A stretch of DNA of 15,928 nucleotides from Hamiltosporidium magnivora. Its lineage: Eukaryota; Microsporidia; Dubosqiidae. The notes under the pieces were generated by a model. That model was not told the origin of the DNA and did not search any database. It was given only the letters and a program-made list of their open reading frames with translations. The stretch covers positions 1-15,928 of the forward strand of contig PITI01000252.1 in the NCBI GenBank assembly GCA_004325065.1, read 5' to 3'. Below, piece after piece: positions 7,901-15,928 of this stretch (position 1 is its first letter; each line of letters begins with the position of its first letter). The position numbers were made by a program, and so were the translations under genes.

Positions 7901-8480
7901 GGTCTGATGTCATTGTTTGGATTTTTGGTGGGAATAGAACCACACTACATCTTCGGTTGCTCCATGGAGTTGTTATGAAGAGGAGAGGTCATAAAAATGG
8001 AGAAAATTTTTCTACAAATTTATTTGTAGTTTCTTATGTAAAAAGATTACAAACCGCAGCTAAAATTGTAGGTAATTGCCATTAAAAAGCATGGAAACTT
8101 AGCCTTGCTCACTCAAGTTAGAAGACTTGGCGCCTGGGAGATATAAAAATAAAAACCATTCAAAGCCGGGAGAACCAAGTAGCTGTTTATACTTGTTGGT
8201 ATGATATTGCACTGTCTATGTGGACCCCATGTAAATCTCTGAAATATATCTTAGCTAGAAGTTTATTGGGTTCAGAAAGTGTAGAGTAAGTGGGGATGCT
8301 GCATAGTCTTGGGAGAGCCCGGGGAGCTTCGGCCTTCGATCACATTCCATGCAACAGACATTAACGAACTCCGGGTAACTGCCTCGCCTAGTAATTAGGT
8401 TATACACACCTGGTAGATATAAAGGTTTAGGACGTTGTTATAACAGGAGGTACGGATGGAGTGTTGGGTAGCAATTATTT
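7901..8480 (+). mobile_element. GC-richer repeat-like block of unknown identity
   Basis: The GC content is clearly above that of the surrounding DNA from about 7862 to 8480, and the base pattern changes sharply at both borders. Because its left end is shared with the inverted copy at base 1, this is a dispersed repeat. Internal features are a near-repeat CCTGGKAGATATAAA at 8133-8147 and 8409-8423 (14 of 15 identical, 276 bp apart), a possible stem CCCGGGGAG (8318-8326) with CTCCGGG (8369-8375, one bulge), and a C(TTCG)G tetraloop-like sequence at 8327-8332. Short open frames occur on both strands, but none is recognised. It could be the 5' leader of a LINE, a SINE-like unit or a structured RNA; I found no tRNA promoter boxes and no rRNA core motif. 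TTGGCGCC at 8128-8135 resembles a retroviral primer site but no LTR pair is visible. Confidence 0.45.
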
Positions 8481-8820
8481 TTTTATACCTAGAACCGCGT
8501 TAGTGTCATGAAAACAAATATAACACTTGCCACTATTTTAAAAAGATGTGGTACTTTTGAATAAAATCTGTATAACCTCATAGTCATTTTTATCAAAAAT
8601 CTTTTAATTTGATCAAGTATAAAGTCTACGAAGCTATTAAAGCAATAATTGTTTTATGCAATTATTATTGATAATATAAATAAATTGCACAAAAGAACGG
8701 CAAAAAAGCATTAATCTTATCTTAAAATTTTTTATGTAATTGTAAAAATTTTTGAAAAGAATCCGAATAAATCAATTAAAGTTTTTTTTTAAAAAATAAT
8801 TCTTTAGAGAAAGTAAAAAA
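8481..8820. other. AT-rich spacer
   Basis: No gene is seen. CAATAATTG at 8643-8651 is followed 7 nt later by CAATTATTATTG, which could form a weak AT hairpin, probably by chance. Confidence 0.45.
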
Positions 8821-9090
8821 ACAAATTTAGTATGTTATTCTTGATAAATAATACAATTTGGAAGAAAATTTAGGAATTTTAGTTCAAATATTTTTTTGAA
8901 CCAAAGAATCTTTCTAAGTGTACCATGTTCTACTTCTTGTTACAATTATTAGTTTGAAAATATATACGAACAAATAAAAAAAGTCAAATCCTAACTATAA
9001 CACTATTATTGGTGCCTTGTATTTTTTAACCAATTAACATTTTGAAGTAAGTCGACATCGTCAGAAAAGTACTGAATTATATTATAGAAT
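8820..9090 (-). repeat. Diverged repeat family, copy 3 (3' part)
   Basis: It aligns with 6640-6915 in the same orientation, about 2.2 kb away. Shared stretches include AAGTGTACCATGTT versus GAGTGCCATGTTGT, AAAAGTCA-TTC versus AAAAGTCAAATC, GGTGCCTT versus AATGCCTT, and GAAGTAAGTCGACATCGTC versus GTAAGTAGTCGTCTTGCC. On the minus strand it gives NVNWLKNT, then after stops VEHGTLRKILWFKK (8913-8930 encodes EHGTLR). It is heavily decayed, and its 5' part is missing or unrecognisable beyond 9090. Confidence 0.45.
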
Positions 9091-10237
9091 AAAATTCGAA
9101 ATATAAAAAAAATTTGATTTTATAAAGTTAAATATTTAGACTTTCAAAAAACTTCAAAATAAATTAAATTAAGTTGAAATAATCTCAATCTTGAAATTTA
9201 TTTCCTAATTCTGAAAAAAACTATAATTTTTTTCTATCCCAAAATATATATTTACTATATAATAAAAATATTAAGATACAAACTTAGTATCAATAAAGGA
9301 ATGAACTTGAAACATTTAAATTATTAAATTTCAAAATAATAAATTATAATTTTTTGTTTTTTAAACATATAGTTTATACTAATGCCATTCCCATTATATT
9401 TAAAATATTATTAATAAAAATTTTGGCAATAAATTTTCTCTCTTTTTAAAATTTTTTCCCACCATTTTAACGCCTTCAAATATTCTAAAACGTATTTTTA
9501 TAATCATTTAAATTAAATTTGTTTAGTTATTAGGTATGTGTTATTTTTTCTCCTCTAAAGATTGTTTCACCCTTTTTGTCAATCCCTTATCATTTTTTCT
9601 ATATTAACTTCTAATTTTTATTGTTTTCCAATGATATGATAGTTGATAATCTGTATACATATACTTTTAAAATATGTTTTACAATATCATTTAAGGATCA
9701 TACATGAGTGAATTGTTTTAAAATTTAAAAAAACAAAGCTGAAATTTAAAAATACATATATTTTGTTATAATGAAAAAATTATTTATGTAGACATATATT
9801 AATTTGTTTATTGCCACAATAATATATTTAAGTAATTTGACAAATAAATTTAGTATAGTTTAATTATTTTTTATTGAAGAGATCCATTATTTTTCGAATC
9901 GCAAGATATTATTTGTTTAATCATTTTTCTATTTGACTTTAGAAAGATTGATTTCTTTCACACAGGCAAAAAATATCCAAACCAAATTAAATAATATATT
10001 TATTAATTATAATTTTCTGCTTTTTTAGATTAATAGACAGAATCTTAGAATATAAAAAAAATAAATTGATCTAGTTTGATCTTTGATAAATTAAATTTTA
10101 CATTGAAGATGATTATTTAATTTATAAATTTCTAAAAAAGTAAATTTTATGAAAATTTACTCGTAATGTTCTACATAAATGATAAAATTTATGATAAATT
10201 AAATCATTTTCTTCTTCTTTAATAAAAATACTGTGTT
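9091..10237. other. AT-rich spacer before the dehydrogenase gene
   Basis: About 1.1 kb of AT-rich DNA with stops in all frames. No transposon signature, RNA gene or repeat was recognised. Confidence 0.5.
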
Positions 10238-10246
10238 CCCCTTATG
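10238..10246 (+). promoter_or_regulatory. CCCC start-proximal motif of the dehydrogenase gene
   Basis: CCCC at 10238-10241 is followed by TT and ATG at 10244. This is the clearest example in the window and supports the chosen start and a near-leaderless transcript. Confidence 0.65.
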
Positions 10247-11125
10247 AATCAAAAGAAAATATATATTACAGGTGCATCTCATGGTTTGGGCCTTGAATTG
10301 ACACAAATGTTTCTCGACGAAGGGAGTGTTGTTTATACTATTGATAGAGACAAACATCCGTTAGAGGGACACGAAAGGTTACATCATACAATAGCTGACT
10401 TATTAAAAGATAAGCTTGTGATTCCTAATGAAGAGTTTGATATTGTTATTTCTAATTTGGGAACGTATCCAGGGCTTAAATATTTTAAGGAGTTGACCGA
10501 TCAGGATATTGAGAATTCTAATAAGCTGAATATTCTAATACCAACTCTACTGGCTAGAAATGCTGCTTATAAAAAAATAGTATTTGTAAGTTCGGTATGT
10601 TCTCAACTTGGATTTCCAATGTTGGGGTTGTATAGCGGAGCAAAAGCTTATCTAGCATTGCTAAATGAATCTTTAAGAAGAGAAGGTATAAAGACAATGA
10701 TTGTATTTCCATATAAATTTAATTCTGGTATGTTTGATGAAGTTAAAGATTTATTTACAATGCGAACTACTGATGTTGCAAAAGCTGTAATGTGTGGAAT
10801 TAAAAAAGAGAAGAAAGAAATATATTTGCCATGGTTTTCTATTATATCTCCATATTTTAGAATTTTACCTACTTTTTTACAGGATTGGATTATGAAAAAA
10901 ACAGCCAGTTATTTTTATGGAGAAAGTATGGCACGTACGATTACCTCGAATGGAATTCTTTCGTGTATACAAGAAAATAATCGTAATTTCACATCAAAAG
11001 ATGGTAAAAAATCAAACTTTTGTTTTACAAGAAATCCTTTTAATCTAACGACAGCCGTTTACATAATTTTCTTTTCTCTCATGCTTTATATTGGTTATAA
11101 AAATTACAATATTTTTATCAATTAA
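10244..11125 (+). CDS. Membrane-anchored short-chain dehydrogenase/reductase
   Basis: This 293-residue classical SDR has a Rossmann cofactor loop TGASHGLG (9-16), DL at 52-53, NLG (71-73) in the place of NAG, a structural Asn (N96), and the catalytic set Ser117, Tyr130 and Lys134 (YSGAK). Asp34 at the end of strand 2 hints at NAD(H), although Arg35 follows. The enzyme should therefore be active in NAD(P)-linked alcohol/ketone conversion. A hydrophobic stretch around IYLPWFSIISPYFRILPTFL and a clear C-terminal membrane segment (about 268-285) point to an ER-type membrane. This architecture, with a conserved K-x-E-(I/V)-x-LP segment before the tail, recalls microsomal SDRs such as retinol/17-beta-hydroxysteroid types and 3-ketodihydrosphingosine reductase. 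The substrate cannot be chosen; a lipid ketone is likely. It is convergent with the TPR gene, stops 249 bp apart. Confidence 0.88.
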   Translation: MNQKKIYITGASHGLGLELTQMFLDEGSVVYTIDRDKHPLEGHERLHHTIADLLKDKLVIPNEEFDIVISNLGTYPGLKYFKELTDQDIENSNKLNILIPTLLARNAAYKKIVFVSSVCSQLGFPMLGLYSGAKAYLALLNESLRREGIKTMIVFPYKFNSGMFDEVKDLFTMRTTDVAKAVMCGIKKEKKEIYLPWFSIISPYFRILPTFLQDWIMKKTASYFYGESMARTITSNGILSCIQENNRNFTSKDGKKSNFCFTRNPFNLTTAVYIIFFSLMLYIGYKNYNIFIN

Positions 11126-11374
11126 TTAAATTTGCTTTATTTCTGTTTAATCCATACCGTTGCTATTTTATAAAACAATTATTTTGTATTTACTTATAAG
11201 TAATTATTTAATAATTAGTTTAATTAAAAATTCGTTGCAAAAAAAAAATTATTCTCATTTAAATTTAAATAATAACATATTGTTTAATAATATATAGTAG
11301 ATACTAAAAAAAATGAGTACAAATAAAGAATTAAATGAAAAATAAAATAGTAAAATCAATTATTAAATTAAAAT

Positions 11375-12013
11375 TTAGTTAGTTTTTAAATTCTTTAAAA
11401 TATCAGAAAGTTCATCTGGCGATTTTCCTTTAAGTTCGTCATACACACGTTTAAACTCAGGATTTTTTAACATTTCAGTAAAATAACTATTATTTATATT
11501 AAAATCATTTGGGGATTCTTCTTTCGGACTCGAAAGTAAATTTATTTGTGATTTGCAAATTTCATTTTCCGGATCGAATTCAAGTGCTTTTTGATAAAAT
11601 TCTATCGCTTTATTTTTATCAGTATCAAAATAAAAAGAACCCAATCTGATGTATGCTTTGTAGAATGATGGATTAATATTTAAAGCCCTGTGGCAATCTT
11701 CAATTCCTTCTTCATTTTTACTAAGTTTTGCATAGGAAGCAGCTCGATTACTAAATATAATTTCATTCAATGGATTTTCCTCAATTCCCAGTGTATAGTA
11801 TCGTATAGATTCTTCATAATTGCCATTTTTAAATTCTTTATTTCCAATTTCTTTATATTCGTTAGCCTTTTCTTTATTTGGATTTTCTTTTCTTATTTCT
11901 TCCTTTCTAGTTTTTGCATTTATCAAAAACTTTTCTATTTCTTGTATTTCATTTTGTTCGAAATATTCTTGATTATTTTTTATAAAATTTGTTATGTCTT
12001 CAAATGATAACAT
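11375..12013 (-). CDS. SGT2: Sgt2/SGTA-like TPR co-chaperone
   Basis: This 212-residue protein has three tetratricopeptide repeats (about 50-83, 84-117, 118-151) after a short helical N-terminus that sits where Sgt2 has its dimerisation domain. The five carboxylate-clamp residues that hold the EEVD tail of Hsp70/Hsp90 are present: Lys54 and Asn58 (K-E-I-GN), Asn89 (SNRAASY), Lys119 and Arg123 (K-A-Y-I-R). Sgt2 hands tail-anchored membrane proteins to the Get/TRC system with Hsp70 and Hsp90. After the repeats a short tail contains MLKNPEFKRVYDELKG, resembling the NP-containing STI1-type client region, but the glutamine- and methionine-rich domain of yeast and animal homologues is missing, a reduction usual for microsporidia. 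CCCC one base before the ATG supports the start. A Hop/Tah1-like TPR adaptor is the alternative. Confidence 0.8.
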   Translation of the reverse strand: MLSFEDITNFIKNNQEYFEQNEIQEIEKFLINAKTRKEEIRKENPNKEKANEYKEIGNKEFKNGNYEESIRYYTLGIEENPLNEIIFSNRAASYAKLSKNEEGIEDCHRALNINPSFYKAYIRLGSFYFDTDKNKAIEFYQKALEFDPENEICKSQINLLSSPKEESPNDFNINNSYFTEMLKNPEFKRVYDELKGKSPDELSDILKNLKTN

Positions 12014-12018
12014 AGGGG
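12011..12018 (-). promoter_or_regulatory. CCCC start-proximal motif of the TPR gene
   Basis: On the minus strand the sequence reads CCCCTATG: the C run (12015-12018) is separated from the ATG (12011-12013) by a single T. Microsporidia are known for such motifs next to start codons, so the mRNA probably has almost no leader. Confidence 0.6.
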
Positions 12019-13370
12019 TAATAAATTCTAAAAGACGTATATATTTTAAAAAGTTATCAAGAAAAATGACATTTTGGTTATTTAAATCTATTTTTATTGA
12101 AGAAATATTTTATTGGATAACAGTAATATATTCAAATTATAGATTTTTACGAAGAGAAAAAGGATACTAAAATAGTTGTTCTATAAATATTGAATTTTTT
12201 CTTTAAAACGATGTTTTTAGTGAATAAAAATCTACATTTAAAATGGTTTTTACATGAAGTGTAGAAAATTACTTAGCTATTGCTTTTTAATTTAGAAAAC
12301 ATTTCTGTTTTAAAAAGGCATTTTAAATTCTGGAGCGACTCTACCCATTGATAGGAATTGGAGAAACAAGCTATTTTATTTTTATAATTGAATAGTCAAT
12401 GCTTTATTCTACAAAAATATGATGAATTCACCAAAATTTTAAAATTGTTGAAATTAAATTAAATGTTAAATTATATTTTGTATTCTTTGTTTTTATTATT
12501 TGTTTTTATATACTAAGGACTACTGTACCACGAGCCTATGTTTCCTGTCTGGTATTTAGATTTTTAATTATTATTTTCCTAGTTTATTTGTGCAGACAAA
12601 AGAAAGTGCAATAATTATTCGATAAAGAGTTATATAAATGCCTTTTTGTTTAAACCTACCTATTTTAGAGCCATTTCCATATTTCAAATTTGAGTTATCG
12701 TTTTATTATCTAACAATAATTTACACATGCTATATTTAAATTTTTAGTTACATACATACAAAAAAAATATATCATATTATGTGCTACAAAAGTGATTATA
12801 ATTTTTTTATTTTTTCATATTTTACGATGCTCTGTTATTCTTAAATATCTCAATATTTTACATTTTACTTGTACTATATCTCATATTTTCTATTTTTTAT
12901 TAAGAAAGTTTTTTATAATGATACTTGTGAATTTAGAATATTTTAATACTGATTTTATTACTAATAATATGTACTTGAAGTTATATACACCTCAAACATA
13001 TTTTAATCTACTTTTTTATTATAATAATATTGTTGAGTATTCAATTTTATGAGAAAATAAAGTTTAATTTATTTAATTTTTAAAAGATGTCATGATGGTT
13101 TTACTTAAAAAGAAGCTTCTTTGTTTCCAGATAAAATCATATTATTAATTTATTTAAAGTTTTATTTTTTAACTTTTCTTTCCGTTACAGTGAAATAGAT
13201 ATCTAATTAAAAAAGGAAATATATTATTTGATGTCGAATTTATTCCACAATTACCTAAGATTCTTATCCATAAAACCATAAAAATATCAGATTAATTCGG
13301 TTTTATGCTGCAATTCATATATCGAGCTTAATTTCACCTTAATTTTTTTTTCATATTTACTAGACGTTTT
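12019..13370. other. Long AT-rich spacer, no supported gene
   Basis: About 1.35 kb lies between the TPR gene and the LINE relic. An open frame at 12792-13052 begins with GTG, is built of F/I/L/Y codons expected from T-rich DNA, and has no start motif, so I do not call it. A slightly GC-richer patch near 12520-12550 (CCACGAGCC, TTTCCTGTCTGG) is unexplained. A 9-bp inverted pair CATAAAACC/GGTTTTATG lies at 13269-13277 and 13299-13307. Confidence 0.5.
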
Positions 13371-15430
13371 GCGATTCTTATTCAGATAAATAAAATTTGA
13401 AAAAAAGGCAGTCATTATATATTTGAAGGGCAGAAAAAGCAAAGAGAAGTTGCTCTCAAGAATAAAAACACCGCAGCTTTGGTTTGATACGTTCAATAAC
13501 TGAGGGTATTATAAGTAAATATAATTCGTTACAATATAACTTAAACGAAATTTTTTAAAGTTTTAGCTCACATTGTCGCTTTCATTAGAAAGTTTCAAAT
13601 TTCACTTTTTGCAAAAACATTCTAAGCTTTTTCTTCATAAATGCTAAACATTTGTTTCTTTTGGTCTCCTAGTGACTATCATAATCTTAAAGTTAATAGT
13701 AAATAAGTATAGCATTGATTTAATATTGGAATTGTGAATATCTTCATCCTATGTTCTACGAGTTACCTACCGAAAAATTTCGATATTAAATCGAGCCGGT
13801 CCACAATTACATTGGTAACATATGAACTTTTTAGTACACGATCTTTTTAAATTCATTAAAGGAACACCGATATTTACATATAAGCCTTAGAAATATTTCC
13901 CTGCTTCAGAACCAGAAAAATATTCTTCATAAATTGCATCTTCTTCGTATTTAATAACATTTTTGCTCATATAACTTATCAATAATATTTCAATCAAAGA
14001 TTTTTTTAATTTTCCTCTCAATTTTTGATTTTAGCATATCACATTGATTTATATATATACAGAACCGGCTTTCGCATATATTCTCAGATATATTGTAAGC
14101 TTGTAAACAATTTTCTGATGATATTACTCAACTTGCACTTGTATTTTTGAAAGCCATTCTCACAAAGGAATATCTCTGTTAAATATTGGTTATAAACTTC
14201 CAAAAAAATAGTTGCAAATAAGTTGGAGAAATGCGCTGATGAAATTAAAAGAGACTATCAATATATATTCAGTAAAGGAAGGTCGAGAAAAGATAAGATA
14301 TTTATAATGAGAATGATTTAGAAAACTGCTACAAATATAATACTCCTACTCATCAACTCTTTCTAGATTATCAACAAGCTTATGATAGTATTGGTCGTAA
14401 ATAGATGTTTAATGCTCTAGGAGATTTAGAAATATCTACAAAACTAATGAGAATGATAAAATTAACTTCAGCTAAAGCAAAAGGAAAGGTATTGATAGAA
14501 AACGACACTTCAAATGATTTTAGAATAAGCGGAGGCTTAAAAGCATGAGACACACTATACCTTAATCATTAAACCTTACAAATAAAAAGATTATTCTTGG
14601 GTTTAAACCTGATGAAAGTGAAACTATTTTTAAAGAAAAACCTTATACATAGCATATTCTGACAACCTAAGTATAATCTGCATAAACGAAGACTATATAA
14701 AATCTGTCTTTGGTGCAATCGCAACAGAATCAGTAAAATACTATTTAAGATTAATCAGAACAAGGAAAGTATATGGCAATGACATTTTCGCGAAGTAACT
14801 TAAACAAGGCTTTAGAAATTGACTCAATATAGTTTGAAAAAGAATCGGGCTTCAAATATCTAGGAAATTTTTTAAATGAAAATATCAAAAGCAATGAGAA
14901 AATCTAGGAACGGAGGAAAGCAAGGATAAAGTCTACTTTGCGATGCAACGCCCGATTACATCAATATATAAGTAGGAATTCAAAAAGGAAAATATATGAC
15001 TATCATACGACCTGTTGTAATCTATGAATCTGAGACTTAGGTCATGACAAAAAAAGATGAATACTTTTAGGCGCTTGTTAAAGAAAGATACTTGCAGAAA
15101 AGATGGTTCAAAAACCATAAAAAATGGGCGAAAAATTCGAACTAATCGAGAAATTTATATTCTCTATAGTGAATCAAATTTAGGTATTGAAATAAAAATA
15201 GGAAGATTAACATGGTTAGGACATATAACCCGAATGTCGCTTGATCGAGAGGCGGACCAAATCTATGCCTACAAACCTAATGGAAAGAAAACCAAGAGTA
15301 GACCACGGAAAAGATTGATATATGCCTTAGAAAAGGATATGAGAATGCTTAAAGCGAGGCGGTGGAAGGAAAACGGCGCAAGATAGAGAAGAATGGAGAA
15401 AAATCGCTATTGAAGCCCGGGCTCTTTAAT
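13371..15430 (+). pseudogene. Decayed LINE (non-LTR retrotransposon) with endonuclease and reverse transcriptase remnants
   Basis: Motifs appear in the order expected of an RTE-like 'endonuclease-reverse transcriptase'. Endonuclease: GSHYIFEGQKKQREVALKN and NTAALV (about 13407-13475), then FWSPSDYHN near 13660, like TW-x-SPDG. Between 13700 and 14127 nothing clear survives. Reverse transcriptase: KGISLLNIGYKL (14164 on), NKLEKCADEI, DYQYIFSKGRS, HQLFLDYQQAYDSI (14351 on), SGGLKA, and AYSDN at 14652-14666, a damaged YADD box with its second Asp changed to Asn. Then FKYLGNFLNENI, IRPVVIYESET and TKKDE, RLTWLGHITRM (frame starting 15057), SRPRKRLIYALEKDM, and the closing DREEWRKIAIEARAL before TAA at 15427. 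Frames change repeatedly (one shift lies in the A-run near 14202) and stops are common. The element is dead. Similar LINEs are widespread in arthropods, typical microsporidian hosts. Confidence 0.85.
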
Positions 15431-15928
15431 AGCTGTAACGCCATTTACTAGTAGTATTTTCATAATATAACAAGAAAATTGATATCAGTAATTAAAAGTT
15501 TTATTTGGTCTTTTATAAACTCATTTTATTCGCTAATTTGCAGGATTATGTGCGTTTATATAGAGTATAACGTGCTCAAGCGCATGTCTTTCTTTTGGCG
15601 TTTTTTCTAAATGATACACTAAATGAAAACTTAATTGTCAATCTGGAATATTTAAAAACCATTCGAGCCAGATATTATTTTTTGAATACTTCCAAATCTC
15701 AACAAGATAATTTCGTACTCTTTCTCATGAAAAATTTTGATTATCGTCTGAATTAACCTAAAATTCTGCAAAGTTATGCATTCTTGTCAGTTATTGACAA
15801 ATATCTTTCTTTGTTCTTACATAAACCCGCAATATTTTCTGATGACTTTTAGTACAGTTTTTTATGCCAATGTGACTAGTAAAATGTTTTTATGTAACAT
15901 TAGACTCATAATACTTTATAATCATCTG
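15431..15928. other. AT-rich sequence after the LINE relic
   Basis: GCTGTAACGCC just after the LINE stop codon could be the start of the element's 3' untranslated part. Beyond it no poly-A tail, target duplication, gene or RNA is recognised up to the window end. Confidence 0.4.

Noticed and set aside
8128..8140. TTGGCGCCTGGG resembling a retroviral primer-binding site
   Set aside because: No LTR pair, polypurine tract or gag-pol reading is present nearby.
8281..8400. Possible rRNA fragment in the GC-rich block
   Set aside because: I could not match any conserved small- or large-subunit core motif, and the block behaves like a dispersed repeat.
11690..12007. 105-codon plus-strand frame inside the TPR gene
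   Set aside because: It is antisense to the TPR repeats; its F/I-rich content is the complement of K/E/N codons.
12792..13052. 86-codon plus-strand open frame
   Set aside because: It starts with GTG, has F/I/L/Y-rich content expected from T-rich DNA, and lacks the C motif and any family signature.
13287..13496. 69-codon minus-strand frame
   Set aside because: It overlaps the plus-strand LINE endonuclease remnant and has no features of its own.
14933..15118. 61-codon minus-strand frame
   Set aside because: It is antisense to the reverse transcriptase relic, whose plus-strand motifs are clear.

Overview
The window looks like nuclear DNA of a microsporidian with an expanded, transposon-littered genome. 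It is very AT-rich. The four convincing genes are intron-less and use the standard code. Three of the four (the RecA/Rad51-like, SDR and TPR genes) have a CCCC run ending 1 to 4 nt before the ATG, the start-proximal C-rich signal known from microsporidia; the kinase has only a weak ACC. The four genes cover about 3.2 kb of 15.9 kb, which is sparse for this group and fits large-genome lineages. I cannot name the species.

Layout: 1-1981 is AT-rich spacer with a two-copy 83-bp tandem repeat and, at its left edge, one arm of an inverted repeat whose partner lies at 7.85-7.90 kb. 1982-3037 (+) is a casein kinase 1 family kinase with a polybasic tail. 3.26-3.6 kb holds a doubtful helix-turn-helix transposase scrap. 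3793-4386 (+) is a short RecA/Rad51-paralogue-like ATPase with an eroded Walker A. 4.86-9.1 kb is a graveyard of mobile elements: an endonuclease fragment and GC-richer leader-like block of a LINE on the minus strand, a hAT-like relic, three partial copies of one diverged minus-strand repeat family, and a GC-rich repeat-like block at 7.85-8.48 kb. 10244-11125 (+) is a membrane-anchored short-chain dehydrogenase/reductase, convergent with 11375-12013 (-), an Sgt2-like TPR co-chaperone. 13.37-15.43 kb (+) is a decayed LINE retaining endonuclease, reverse transcriptase and C-terminal signatures through many stops and frameshifts.

The genes do not form an obvious pathway: they are separate housekeeping functions (kinase signalling, recombination, lipid or steroid-type redox chemistry at a membrane, Hsp70/90 co-chaperoning or tail-anchored protein delivery). 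The most notable content is the mixture of at least three transposon classes, one of them a LINE type common in arthropods, which raises the possibility of host-to-parasite transfer. I see no tRNA, rRNA, CRISPR array or intact mobile element. No coordinated new system could be supported; the most unexplained items are the shared inverted repeat, the GC-rich block attached to it, and the three-copy repeat family.
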